A stretch of 34,892 bases of DNA from Nostoc sp. FACHB-152. Its GTDB lineage: Bacteria; Cyanobacteriota; Cyanobacteriia; Cyanobacteriales; Nostocaceae. Below are positions 1 through 9,355 of the stretch, piece after piece. A program made the position numbers and the translations under genes. Under the pieces are notes generated by a model. It was not told the DNA's origin. It searched no databases and saw nothing but the letters and a program-made list of their open reading frames with translations. The stretch covers positions 1-34,892 of the forward strand of contig NZ_JACJRV010000075.1 in assembly GCF_014697475.1 (NCBI RefSeq), written 5' to 3'. How positions within the stretch are numbered: the first letter of the stretch is position 1; each line of letters begins with the position of its first letter.

Positions 1-125
1 CCAGTCTCGTGGGCGGCTCTGCCGACTTGAGAGAACTGGCGTGGAAACCACGCCACGTGCTTCAAGCCGGGAAACCCGTCCAACGCAGTGGCTCCCCTAC
101 GTACCCGTCGCTGGCTCACCTTTTC
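1..125. repeat. Probable dispersed Nostoc-type intergenic repeat
   Basis: GC-rich stretch downstream of the DUF928 gene, unlike the AT-rich flanks. It contains a perfect 7-bp hairpin (GGCGTGG, loop AAA, CCACGCC, positions 38-54) and the phrase GGGAAACCCGTCCAACGC, which I associate with repeats scattered through Nostoc genomes. A 61-codon open frame crosses it but has no family resemblance. The dispersed nature is from memory and cannot be shown inside this window, where it occurs once. Confidence 0.45.
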
Positions 126-181
126 CCCAAACCAATTCTGAGTTCAAAATGCTGATCCGAACCGTATTGCCTCTTATCTAC

Positions 182-1171
182 CTAATTAGCAGATACTACT
201 ACAGGAACTGTTGCAATATCCTTTAAGCTGACTGAGGAGAGAAGTTCTTCCCATTGCTTGATGATAGCTACATTGTTGGATTGGGCAGTGTGCAGTGCAG
301 CCAATGTTGCTACACAGTCATACCACACCCCGTTTTTGCCGAAAGCCTCTGCCCGTTTGAGAAGATCTTCCTGCTGCATTGCTGTTGTCAGTGCAGCAGT
401 AGGCTGGATACGCTGAATCCAACCATCCACGTAAGGGGAACTTGGGCTGAGTATTCCGTCTACTTTTAGTGCTAGGAACCACTGGTAATTTTTTCCAACT
501 GCTAAAGCTGGTGCATCGGCTGGCAATTTGACCGCGATTACTCCAGCTTTATGAGCGACGGGAATAGTCATTTGATACTGTGTATTGCCAGCTTCATCTT
601 TGAGGCTGAACACAGCTTCTTCGGCATTAGACGCAGGGAAATATACCAAAATTGTAGGGCGTTGAGAAATTGTTGTCCCATAGAAGCTTTGGGGCAGAAG
701 TGCGATGAGTGCTGCCGGCCCTTTTGCTGCTACAGTCGATGGATTCAAGTAGTATGTACCAAGGCGAGAAGCACCTCCTGATGCTTGTTGGGGAGCATTG
801 TTACCTTTGTTTGGAGTGAAGAGGTTGCCACGGGAAGCACCTCCTGATGCTTGTTGGGGAGCATTGTTACCTTTGGCTGGCGTAAAGAGATTGCCGCGAG
901 AAGCTCCCCCAGTTGCTTGTCTTGGCGCACTATTCCCCTTGTTTGGAGTAAAGAGGTTGCCACGGGAAGCACCTCCAGTTGCTTGTCTTGGCGCACTGTT
1001 TTTAGTAGGTGGGGTAAAGAGGTTGCCACGGGAAGCACCTCCAGTTGCTTGTCTTGGCGCGCTATTCCCTTTTGGTGGGGTAAACGTTACAGCATCGGCA
1101 CTAGCCCATGTACTGCTGGCAATTATAGCGATGATGCTCAATGCACTAGTTAAATATCGATGTTTACTCAT
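182..1171 (-). CDS. DUF928 domain protein with expanded N-terminal repeats
   Basis: A 329-residue predicted exported protein of unknown function. Residues 1-25 form a signal peptide (basic start, hydrophobic core, TWASA cleavage region). Residues 29-138 are five tandem copies of a 22-residue unit whose core is APRQATGGASRG. From about residue 140 to the end runs the DUF928 body (QRPTILVYFPAS, MTIPV). Family knowledge: cyanobacterial DUF928 proteins usually carry a single TFTPP...GGASRG motif before the domain, so five copies is an expansion. It is the last gene of the TPS/CHAT locus, 186 bp after the CHAT gene on the same strand. DUF928 genes are often seen near CHAT genes in cyanobacteria, but no function is established. 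The ATG start is well placed before the signal peptide. Family call is firm; role is unknown. Confidence 0.88.
   Translation of the reverse strand: MSKHRYLTSALSIIAIIASSTWASADAVTFTPPKGNSAPRQATGGASRGNLFTPPTKNSAPRQATGGASRGNLFTPNKGNSAPRQATGGASRGNLFTPAKGNNAPQQASGGASRGNLFTPNKGNNAPQQASGGASRLGTYYLNPSTVAAKGPAALIALLPQSFYGTTISQRPTILVYFPASNAEEAVFSLKDEAGNTQYQMTIPVAHKAGVIAVKLPADAPALAVGKNYQWFLALKVDGILSPSSPYVDGWIQRIQPTAALTTAMQQEDLLKRAEAFGKNGVWYDCVATLAALHTAQSNNVAIIKQWEELLSSVSLKDIATVPVVVSAN
758..1087 (-). repeat. Five-copy 66-bp coding tandem repeat in the DUF928 gene
   Basis: Five head-to-tail 66-bp units encode residues 29-138. Unit starts read TFTPPKGN, LFTPPTKN, LFTPNKGN, LFTPAKGN and LFTPNKGN, and each ends GGASR. 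The last two share the variant core APQQASGGASR, so they are the most recent duplicates of each other. Copy number is likely to vary between strains by slippage or recombination (inference). Confidence 0.9.
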
Positions 1172-1357
1172 GTTTGACCTCGTTTGGTAATCAGTGATAT
1201 AAAATACATTAAAATCACTGATAAAAGAAAATCCTGAAATACTGTTATATACTACTGAATTTAGGGAAGGATACTAGCATTTATATACAAAAATAGGATG
1301 ACATTCTATAAAATTTATGTATTTTTAATGCTAATTTTTGACAGTAATATTACGTAA

Positions 1358-4000
1358 TTAAAGCCAATTTCCAACTAATACAAAACTAGACCAAAAGAAT
1401 GGATCGTGGAAATCAGTTTGGCGAATCAGGCTAATTTGTGCCTGTCGTAGTGCTTCAGCTTTGGTGATTTTGGGCTGCCGCAGTTGATCATAGAAGCGAG
1501 TCATAAGTATTTGTGCTGCTTGATCTTTGACTGGCCAGAGTGTGGCAATGGTAGAACGCGCACCAGATTTGACTGCCAAGCCAGCTAGCCCAAGAACGGC
1601 ATGATCATCACCGGTTGCAGTATCACAGGCACTAAGTACCAATAATTCGATCGCTGTTGATGAATTCCTCGTACGATTTTTGAGAAGTTCGGACAACTCT
1701 TTCACATTAACTTGTCCATCCCACGTAAGTAAAAATGTATCTTGGAGACGGGAGCTAAACTGTCCGTGAGTTGCTAGGTGAACCACATTGGCACTACCAG
1801 ATTTGACGCGATCTGATAAGGCAAGAGTTGTAAATTTTTGGTTAAGTAGCATCGAAGATGCCACTTTCTGGGAGATTTGCTTCACTTCTGATTCCACAGC
1901 TGGCAAAGCACTAAAACCATTACGAGATTGGCTAATACCACCGACAATTGCATCTATGTGTTTTGAAGAGAGGGAGTGAGCCGACATCAGTTGTAAGCCT
2001 GGTGAGAGTGCCACAGCATATTTTTCAATCAGATATTGATGACCATCATACAGGGCGGTCATTGGGATGTTCCGCAACCGACCATCTAAAACAAATACTA
2101 ATGTCTGAGTTTCTCGGAAGGCTCCATCTGCTTCTGCTGGACGAATCAGCCAGTTATAAATCTGCTGAGATAATCGCTCTCGTACTGATGAGTCGGAAAC
2201 TGGGTTGAGCGCAACTAGGAAATTATCTAGACTTTGCTCAATTTCAGCTTGAGATTTTTGAGTGACATAATAACGCAGGGGTTGTCCAGCTTTGGAGAGA
2301 ATCACTCCGAGGCGATCGCTTAAGATAATTGGATAAATAACTGTTGCTCTGGGGTCAACTTTGTCAATCTGCTGCGCTTTATCTAAACAAGCTTCACGGA
2401 AAAAGTTATCCAGTTCAGCAATTTGCAGTGATTCAATTAATTCTCGCGCTTGCGTTAATGCAGCCTGGGTTGGTTGTTCATCCAAAAGTAAACCTACCAG
2501 TTCCCGATAGACAGGTTCCACACTTTCGCGGAAAGAAAATTGCACATCAGGATTAACGGCAACCATATCTCCTCGCAGTGCCTTTAATGACTTAACTGCT
2601 TCTGTATAGGCTGTAATTGCTGCTTGGTGATTGCCTTGTTGCTTATCTAACTTGCCTAAGAGCCATGCTGATTGAGCAATAAGATTATCAGCCTGGAGTT
2701 GACGGGCAATATTGAGGGATTTCTCGGCTAGTTCCTTGGCCTCAGTCCACTGATTTTTGCGACGGTAGAGTTCTGCCCACTGATACAAGGCATATGCTTG
2801 GGCGGTTCCATCCTGAATATCTTGAGCAGACTTCACTGTGTCTGCCATCAGTTGTGCCGAATCTTTACTTGGTAAAACTCGCTCAGGATTTTCTAACCGA
2901 TTTAAGGTGGCTACAAAATTAATTGCTGCATTTAGGGAACTATGACTGGGTGGTAGTTCTGACAACTGTTGTCGTAATTGCGGTGCGAGGGGAATAGCAT
3001 ATTCTAGTTTGTCGTAATCCACTAATAATTTGAACCGAGCTAAACGAGCTTGTAAAGCTTCATTCGGGTTGGTAGCAGCTGTTTGGGCATCTTCAAAGTA
3101 ATTTAATGCGGCTTCTGGGTCTTGAAAGTCAGAAGCAATTTTTCCTAGACTCGCCAGAATAGAACTTAACTGAGTTTTAGCGGCAATTTTGTTGGCTGTA
3201 GCTAAACTTTGTTCTAAAACTTCCTGACTTCTAGCATCACCGATCGCGTGTAAAGCTAAACCCAGCGATCGCAACCCACTAACTTTGATTTCCGAATCTG
3301 GCATTCCTGCAAGCTTTTGCGTCAACGCCTCTAGCTGTTGTTTCGAGCGACGGTAAAATCCCAAACTTTGTAAGGCTTGTGCCTGGTTAATTTGACTGCC
3401 TAAGCTGCCTATTTTGTCGCCTGCTTGCTCATAATATTTTTGAGCTTGTTGCCAAATTTCTAGGGCGGTTTCAGCTTTGCCAGTACGTAGTTGTATATTT
3501 GCTTGAGTATTCAGTATTTGCGCCCAGATAATTGCATCAGCAGAGGGTTTAGCAGTTTGCAAAATTTTTACACTTTGTTCGATAGACTGTTTCGCTACTT
3601 CCCACTGATTGAGTTCTTGTTGCGCTAATGAGAGATAACTTAAACTTAGGGCTTCGTTAATGCGTTCGTCCTTGACGTTGCCGGAGGCATCGCCTTGAAG
3701 ATGATATTTTTGTACTGCTGTTTGCCACATCGACGCTGCTTCTGTAAAGCGTCCTGATTGATAGAGGTTTCGTCCCTGTTCCAACCAATTGTTAGATTCC
3801 GCAGTCGATGCAACATTGACAGTAGAAGTTGTGGGTATTTGCTCAAATGCTTTAGCAGGTGTAACGGTCACTGCCAAACACAAGCTCAAAATACTCAAAC
3901 TGATATACAGCCAACGTCGTTGTTTAATTTGGAAATTCAATAACCTAGAATCTGCCACAATTCGGTTCACCAAACCCAATCCCACAGGAGGTAATTTCAT
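1358..4000 (-). CDS. TPR-CHAT caspase-like protease, exported
   Basis: An 880-residue protein. The first ~21 residues resemble the start of the adjacent TpsA (both carry MKL then VNRI). A basic stretch and hydrophobic segment at about 29-51 ending in PAKA look like a signal peptide or anchor. Residues ~65-480 are helical TPR-like repeats. The C-terminal ~300 residues are a CHAT domain (caspase HetF associated with TPRs). The expected catalytic dyad is visible as His745 in LATHG and Cys792 in LSACDTATG, followed by the conserved GLAGLAVKSGA and TLWPV blocks and the FFWSSFVLVGNW terminus. The protein should therefore be an active cysteine protease, probably periplasmic or membrane-anchored. Its neighbours suggest TPS exoproteins or DUF928 as possible substrates, which is inference. 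It starts 101 bp after the tpsA2 stop, probably the same transcript. Confidence 0.9.
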   Translation of the reverse strand: MKLPPVGLGLVNRIVADSRLLNFQIKQRRWLYISLSILSLCLAVTVTPAKAFEQIPTTSTVNVASTAESNNWLEQGRNLYQSGRFTEAASMWQTAVQKYHLQGDASGNVKDERINEALSLSYLSLAQQELNQWEVAKQSIEQSVKILQTAKPSADAIIWAQILNTQANIQLRTGKAETALEIWQQAQKYYEQAGDKIGSLGSQINQAQALQSLGFYRRSKQQLEALTQKLAGMPDSEIKVSGLRSLGLALHAIGDARSQEVLEQSLATANKIAAKTQLSSILASLGKIASDFQDPEAALNYFEDAQTAATNPNEALQARLARFKLLVDYDKLEYAIPLAPQLRQQLSELPPSHSSLNAAINFVATLNRLENPERVLPSKDSAQLMADTVKSAQDIQDGTAQAYALYQWAELYRRKNQWTEAKELAEKSLNIARQLQADNLIAQSAWLLGKLDKQQGNHQAAITAYTEAVKSLKALRGDMVAVNPDVQFSFRESVEPVYRELVGLLLDEQPTQAALTQARELIESLQIAELDNFFREACLDKAQQIDKVDPRATVIYPIILSDRLGVILSKAGQPLRYYVTQKSQAEIEQSLDNFLVALNPVSDSSVRERLSQQIYNWLIRPAEADGAFRETQTLVFVLDGRLRNIPMTALYDGHQYLIEKYAVALSPGLQLMSAHSLSSKHIDAIVGGISQSRNGFSALPAVESEVKQISQKVASSMLLNQKFTTLALSDRVKSGSANVVHLATHGQFSSRLQDTFLLTWDGQVNVKELSELLKNRTRNSSTAIELLVLSACDTATGDDHAVLGLAGLAVKSGARSTIATLWPVKDQAAQILMTRFYDQLRQPKITKAEALRQAQISLIRQTDFHDPFFWSSFVLVGNWL

Positions 4001-4102
4001 AATTGAGTCGCGTTTTATACTTAATTTAGAATTCCCTTAATAGTATTGTTCTTAACACCAACCAGAATCAGGGAACTATTTGAGCGTTGGGAGAACTGCA
4101 CT
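3953..4102 (-). repeat. Duplicated start region, copy at the CHAT gene
   Basis: The first 48 coding bases of the CHAT gene match those of tpsA2 at 33 of 48 positions by hand alignment. The similarity continues upstream through GAGTCGC, TTTATAC, ATTGTT and TAACACCA. It ends in a 27-bp block (4076-4102) that differs from 6850-6876 at one position and stops at the tpsA2 stop codon. This is a duplicated intergenic and leader segment. Confidence 0.85.
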
Positions 4103-6774
4103 TAAATCTCAGGCACAGCAGCACAGGTTAAATGTGGTTGCACCTGAGTAGGAGATGGTACTGCAACTAACTCAACTTGACCTTGGGCGTTACGATGCCA
4201 AGATGTAGCTTGAACAATAACTTCTGATGATGTAGGGATTTGAGCTTTTACTGACTGTGTTTTGCGGAATGCAGAGATATCACGAATATCAGACCAAGTG
4301 CGATCGCTGCTGACTTCTTGTGTAGGATTTTGCTGCACGCCACCCCGTCCCGTCGCCACAAAACTACTGCCATTTGTCTTAGAACAACCAGTAGCAATTT
4401 GCTGGGATGGGTCAGTGATATTTGCTGGTAATTCCACTAAACCAGAATTGGGGTCAACACCAACAGTATTAACTTGCACAGTGCCACTCACCCCAAATTG
4501 GGAACTGGCGGTGATGTCACTCTTGGCTGTGAGTTGGTCACCAAACTGCAATCCGAAGATGCCCTGAGTGGTAATTTGGATGTTACCACCGCTTCCTAAT
4601 ACAGCATTCGCCGAAATGTCGCTGTTTTCTGTTGGCACAGCAACAATAGACCCAGCATTGATTGCAATATTGCCCCCTATGGAAGCACCAAGAGCATCAG
4701 TCATGATTTGACTGCCATGCCGCAATAAGAGAAAATCACTTGCCCCCAGACGGATGTTACCACGATTGCCTCCATTCACTCCGGCTCTGAGGTTGGCTCC
4801 ATTATCGAGGAAGATACTCTGAGCGTTAATGTTAAGGTTGCCTGCATCCCCAGTACCTGAATTGCTGACGGTGATTTCTGCTCCATCACGAACACTTAAG
4901 CTGTCAGTTGTAATATTCACTGAGCCAGCCGCAAAGGTTGTTGTTGAGGATGCCGTGATTGCACTCTTGAAATATTGTCCATTGAGGGGAGATGGAGAAA
5001 CACCTTGCACATCAATGGTTTTAACCTGTAGGTTGATATTGCCCGCAGATCCCTGACCCTGGCTGGAAGAGGTGATCTGTCCTCCATTGAAAACACGTAA
5101 GCTGTTTGCCGCTATAGTGATATTTCCACCGGAGCCTACTGCTTTATTACCTACAGAAACAGTAATGCCACCAGGTAAGTTGCTGATCACATCAAGTTCT
5201 GGCTCACTGACTGCCACTTTCTTTGCCTGAATAGTGATGTTTCCCGCTTTACCCTTTCCTGATAAATTACTTCGGACAGTTCCACCGTTAGAAAGTTTCA
5301 AAAGTCCAACATCGATCATGATGTTTCCTGCTTGTCCTTCTGCAAAGGGCGTAATTGCTGTACTCACTCCAGACAGCAGTTTTACAGGTGTGTATCCTGA
5401 TATTTCAAGACTCTCAGTTGCTCGGATTGATATATCTCCAGACTTGCCTGTGAGAGAGGAGGCAGGGTTAATGTTCACAAGAGCTGTAGTGATAATGCCA
5501 CCATTTAGCACACGTACCCGATTTGCCTCGATGCTAATCTTTCCACTCTCATTGTTAGTGCCACTAAAAAGAGTGGTGGTAATGGAAGTAGGTATGGACT
5601 CAAGAAATGGATTAACTCCTACCACCTCTACATCCGCAGCTCGAACCGTGACATCTCCTGCTCTAGAATTGTTACTGTAAGAGGACGACTGAAGCCAAGC
5701 TCCATTGCTCAAGCGTAAGCGCCCGGTTTCAACTGTCACATCTCCAGCTCGCCCGATTGCTGGAGGTGCAAAAAAGCTACCTACAGAAGTCCCAACACTA
5801 GAATTAAATTGTCCTGGAAGAGAGACTCCCAGCAAATCAACAAAGTCTGTAGTTTGGACGGTGATGCCCTTACCTTGTCCTGCCAATGTACTAGAACTAA
5901 TATTTGATCCCTCTTGCACGGTCAGCCCACGTCCCCGGATGTTGATTGCTCCCCCATTGATTCCACTGGCATCGACTGATGAAGCTTGCTGCAAGGTAAT
6001 AGTACCCCAATCAGCCGTAGCCGCAGAATTTGTTATTTCCCAGGGTGTTTGATTGTTGATTGTCACCTGAGCATCCCGCACTGCCCACAACTCAATCCGT
6101 CCATCCGGAGCCGATACTTTAGCACTATCAACATTGATTTGACTACCTACCAGGGCTAAAGTTTGATTCGGAGTCAACGACAGTGTGGGCGGTCTAAAAA
6201 AGGAATTGGCTACGGTTGAGCCTTGCACCGTAATGGAACCAGCATTGGCTCCTAATTGCAACCCCACAGGCACACTCATGGTTAATAAAGGCGGCGAGGT
6301 TGTATCGATGATGCCAAACTTCGTTCCGTCGGCAAAAATAACAGTGTTGGCAGTGCTGGCAACAAAAGAACCACCAATATTCAACTGAGCATTGGGGCCA
6401 AATACAATCCCGGCTGAGTTGAGCAAAAACAGGTTGGCAGTAACGTTTGCACGAATCAAACCGTCAATATTGGATGCATTACTGCCAGTGACTCGCGCAA
6501 AAATATTCTCGATAGTGGCGGCATTGTTGAAAAATGCCGAGCCTCCGCTAGGCACAGAGAATTGGCTGAAGCTGTGAAAAAGATTATTGCCTGCGGTGTG
6601 ACCATTAGTGATGGTAAAATCTTTTCCACTCTGAAGGACAGTGGTGTTGAGGCTGCCATCAGAGGTAACTTGAGCATGGGCATAGCTTTGCCAAAATAAG
6701 ATGATTCCTGAAAGCAGTAGAGAACCTGCCCAGATTCGATTCACCACACCCCAACAATTAGAGAATAATTTCAT
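4102..6774 (-). CDS. TpsA-type exoprotein (filamentous haemagglutinin N-terminal domain), paralogue 2
   Basis: An 890-residue secreted beta-helix protein of the two-partner secretion type. Residues 1-35 are a signal peptide ending AHA. Residues ~36-150 form the TPS secretion domain (VTSDGSLNTTV, FHSFSQFSVPSG, FARVTGS, FGPNAQLNIGGSF). Most of the rest is repetitive GNI/GDI-type strands expected to fold as a right-handed beta-helix. The ~170-residue C-terminal tail (ELPANITDPSQQ, TGCSK, GRGG, RTWSDIRD, TSWHRN) is nearly the same as in the next gene, including two cysteines. The NPNG-like motif is altered to NSAG at residues 119-122, whereas the paralogue keeps NPSG. Export would use the TpsB encoded upstream. 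Databases may also call this family S-layer family protein. The ligand is unknown. Confidence 0.9.
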   Translation of the reverse strand: MKLFSNCWGVVNRIWAGSLLLSGIILFWQSYAHAQVTSDGSLNTTVLQSGKDFTITNGHTAGNNLFHSFSQFSVPSGGSAFFNNAATIENIFARVTGSNASNIDGLIRANVTANLFLLNSAGIVFGPNAQLNIGGSFVASTANTVIFADGTKFGIIDTTSPPLLTMSVPVGLQLGANAGSITVQGSTVANSFFRPPTLSLTPNQTLALVGSQINVDSAKVSAPDGRIELWAVRDAQVTINNQTPWEITNSAATADWGTITLQQASSVDASGINGGAINIRGRGLTVQEGSNISSSTLAGQGKGITVQTTDFVDLLGVSLPGQFNSSVGTSVGSFFAPPAIGRAGDVTVETGRLRLSNGAWLQSSSYSNNSRAGDVTVRAADVEVVGVNPFLESIPTSITTTLFSGTNNESGKISIEANRVRVLNGGIITTALVNINPASSLTGKSGDISIRATESLEISGYTPVKLLSGVSTAITPFAEGQAGNIMIDVGLLKLSNGGTVRSNLSGKGKAGNITIQAKKVAVSEPELDVISNLPGGITVSVGNKAVGSGGNITIAANSLRVFNGGQITSSSQGQGSAGNINLQVKTIDVQGVSPSPLNGQYFKSAITASSTTTFAAGSVNITTDSLSVRDGAEITVSNSGTGDAGNLNINAQSIFLDNGANLRAGVNGGNRGNIRLGASDFLLLRHGSQIMTDALGASIGGNIAINAGSIVAVPTENSDISANAVLGSGGNIQITTQGIFGLQFGDQLTAKSDITASSQFGVSGTVQVNTVGVDPNSGLVELPANITDPSQQIATGCSKTNGSSFVATGRGGVQQNPTQEVSSDRTWSDIRDISAFRKTQSVKAQIPTSSEVIVQATSWHRNAQGQVELVAVPSPTQVQPHLTCAAVPEI

Positions 6775-6876
6775 TTATGAGTCGCACTTTATACATCCTT
6801 TAATAGGATTCCCACAATGATATTGTTTGTAACACCAGCAACAAATAGGCTATTTGAGCGTTGGGAGAATTGCACT
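6727..6876 (-). repeat. Duplicated start region, copy at tpsA2
   Basis: Second copy of the leader/intergenic segment, covering the first codons of tpsA2 and about 100 bp upstream. It shares GAGTCGC, TTTATAC, an ATTCCC run, ATTGTT and TAACACCA with the CHAT-gene copy. It shares ATAGGATTCCCA and ACACCA with the copy upstream of tpsA1. Confidence 0.85.
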
Positions 6877-6901
6877 AAGCATTAGAGATTTCTGTGCCAA
6901 A

Positions 6902-9355
6902 TTAACTCTGAGGCACAGCAGCACAATTTAAAGATGGTTGCACCTGAGAGGGAGATTTATCTGCAATTAGTTCAATTTTGCCGTCAGGATTGCGATGCCA
7001 GGAAGTAGCTTGGATAAGAGTTTCTGGGGGTACTGGTATTTGTGCTTGTACTTTCTGTATTTTGCGGTAAGCAGAGAGATCGCGGATATCAGACCAAGTG
7101 CGATCGCTCCTGACTTCTTGTGTAGGATTTTGCGGCACACCACCCCGTCCTGTTGCCATAAAACTACTACCAGTATTATTAGAACAGCCGGTAACAATTT
7201 GTTGGGATGAATCTGTGACATTTGCTGGCAGTTCAACTAAGCCGGAATTTGGGTCAACACCAACAGTATTAACTTGAACCATACCACTCACCCCAAATTG
7301 CGAACTGGCGGTGATGTCATTTTCTGGAGTGAGTTGGTCGCGGAACTGCAAACCAAAGATGCCTTGAGTAGTGATTTGGATATTACCACCGCTGCCCAAC
7401 ACGGCGTTAGCCGAAATGTCGCTGTTGTCTAAACCCAAGATTACAGGAGCGTTAATCGTGATATTACCACCATCGCCAACCCCTTTAGCTTCAACAGAAA
7501 TTTTGCTATTATCGCGCATTAGCAAAAGTTGTTGGGCATTGAGAACTAAGTTTCCGCCGTTGCCCGATTGCGTCGCTGCGGAAATCGTTCCACGATTATT
7601 CAGCAGAATTGAGTCAGCATGAACCTCGAAATTACCTGCATTGCCCGTACCTTCATTTTTTACTCCGATGTCACCTTGATTTGTAACGCGCAATAAAGGT
7701 GTCATGATCGTTACCCCTCCTGCATTACCACTAGGAAATTCGGGTAGCCCATAAGTTGCACGAGTGACAGCATCGAGTTGTAGTGCATTCGAGCCAATGC
7801 TGCTACTCAACATATTATTGCCAGATGTGCCGCTCACCTCGATCAAGTCTGAAGCTACAATCTTGACATTGCCTGCATTGCCAACTGCTCCAGTCGAGGA
7901 GGTAACTAAACTGCCATCTCGTACTGTTAATCTTGTAGTTGTAATGGTGAGATTTCCAGCATTGCCACTGCCTACGGTTGATGAGGACACAGTACTAGGG
8001 AGAAATGTTAGGTGATTAATTCCAGCAACATCTATCGAGTCTGAGGCATCAATTTGAACATTACCACCATCGCCTGTTCTCAAAGCCGTTGACCCAATCG
8101 TAGCACCGTTGGCAACTGTAAGATTTTGGGTGGAAAGGGTAACGTTTCCTGCTTTTCCAGAACCGGCTGAACTTGTCAGAATCGATGTCATGATTGAAGG
8201 ATTGGCAGGATTAAATCCATTGGCTGAGATAGATTCGGTAGCCTTAACTATGATATTTCCACTCTGTCCTGCTCCTAAATTTTGAGACTTGATTTGCCCT
8301 CCATCCCGCAACAATAGTTGCCCAGTTGAGATGGTAATGTCTCCAGCCTGCCCTGTTCCGATTGTGTAGCTGGCTAATCGGCTGCTTGTCTCTCCTGTTG
8401 GGTTTGTTCCGGTGATGGTGAACGACTCTGTGGCATTAATATTAATCCGATCCCATGACAGACCACCTAGATTTTGAGTGATCACAGATGAACCTTCTAA
8501 AATGCTGATATTTTTACCCTGCATTTGAATCGCACTACTTCCAATCCCAGAACCAGATAACTGTGCCTGCTTAGTCAATTGGATATCACTCAGACCACTA
8601 TTGGAATAGTCAAATTTCCATCCCTGAGCCACTTCTGTTAGGCGAACTTCTCCTGACTGGACACTACCAAGTTCGATGGCACCATTTACTGTTTTTAGAA
8701 CACCACCTGCTAAGTTAATTTCATTGCCCACTAAAGCAAGGGTTTGACCTGAATTTACCTGTAAGCCTAGTGGAGTTTGGGAAACCCCATTGATGGAGTT
8801 GTGGACTGCGATGCCACCTACTGTGGGGTTCTGCCCAAACTGCAAGCCAACTGGTACACTCATCGTCAACACAGGATTTGCTGTGGTGTTGGTAGCATTA
8901 AACTCCACCCCATCAGCAAATTTGAGGCTATTTGCAGTTGTACCAACAAACGATCCACTAATATTCAGTTGGGCATTAGGCCCAAAGATCATGCCACTGG
9001 GATTGAGCAAAAATAGGCTCACAGGATTAATATTGTTGATGGTTTGAATTGTGCCATCAATGTGAGAAATGCTACCTCCTGTAACACGAGCGAATATAGA
9101 GGATATATTAGGCGTGTTGATTAAATCAAAAATGGCTGAAGTGCCGGTAGGAATAGAAAATTGCTGGAAACTGTGAAATAAGTTACTATTAGCGGCACTA
9201 CCGTTAGTGATATTGAATTTATTACTACTTTGGGAGACGGTGGTGTTGAGGGTGCCATCTGACGTGACCTGAGCGTTGGCAAAACCACACCAGAGGAATA
9301 TTCCTCCTGTCAAAATTGCATTAACCAAATTCCAGCAAACAGAGGGTGCTTTCAT
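6902..9355 (-). CDS. TpsA-type exoprotein (filamentous haemagglutinin N-terminal domain), paralogue 1
   Basis: About 817 residues from the ATG at 9355; the preceding in-frame GTG at 9358 is less likely. The signal peptide ends near FANA. The TPS secretion domain (about residues 29-145) has VTSDGTLNTTV, FHSFQQFSIPTG, FARVTGGS, a canonical-looking LLNPSG and FGPNAQLNISGSF. A long Gly/Asn/Ser-rich beta-helix follows. The C-terminal tail (ELPANVTDSSQQ, TGCSN, GRGG, RTWSDIRD, TSWHRN, LNCAAVP) matches that of paralogue 2, so the pair arose by tandem duplication while their central beta-helices diverged. The gene lies 167 bp after tpsB and 127 bp before tpsA2, all on the same strand. It probably forms or decorates the cell surface. 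The binding target cannot be read from the sequence. Confidence 0.91.
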   Translation of the reverse strand: MKAPSVCWNLVNAILTGGIFLWCGFANAQVTSDGTLNTTVSQSSNKFNITNGSAANSNLFHSFQQFSIPTGTSAIFDLINTPNISSIFARVTGGSISHIDGTIQTINNINPVSLFLLNPSGMIFGPNAQLNISGSFVGTTANSLKFADGVEFNATNTTANPVLTMSVPVGLQFGQNPTVGGIAVHNSINGVSQTPLGLQVNSGQTLALVGNEINLAGGVLKTVNGAIELGSVQSGEVRLTEVAQGWKFDYSNSGLSDIQLTKQAQLSGSGIGSSAIQMQGKNISILEGSSVITQNLGGLSWDRININATESFTITGTNPTGETSSRLASYTIGTGQAGDITISTGQLLLRDGGQIKSQNLGAGQSGNIIVKATESISANGFNPANPSIMTSILTSSAGSGKAGNVTLSTQNLTVANGATIGSTALRTGDGGNVQIDASDSIDVAGINHLTFLPSTVSSSTVGSGNAGNLTITTTRLTVRDGSLVTSSTGAVGNAGNVKIVASDLIEVSGTSGNNMLSSSIGSNALQLDAVTRATYGLPEFPSGNAGGVTIMTPLLRVTNQGDIGVKNEGTGNAGNFEVHADSILLNNRGTISAATQSGNGGNLVLNAQQLLLMRDNSKISVEAKGVGDGGNITINAPVILGLDNSDISANAVLGSGGNIQITTQGIFGLQFRDQLTPENDITASSQFGVSGMVQVNTVGVDPNSGLVELPANVTDSSQQIVTGCSNNTGSSFMATGRGGVPQNPTQEVRSDRTWSDIRDLSAYRKIQKVQAQIPVPPETLIQATSWHRNPDGKIELIADKSPSQVQPSLNCAAVPQS

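Noticed and set aside
798-1190. Plus-strand 130-codon frame across the DUF928 gene
   Set aside because: It is the antisense of the 66-bp coding repeat; its length comes from the repeat's regular codon phase.
5234-5680. Plus-strand 148-codon frame inside tpsA2
   Set aside because: Antisense shadow of the beta-helix coding region with no independent start signal or family.
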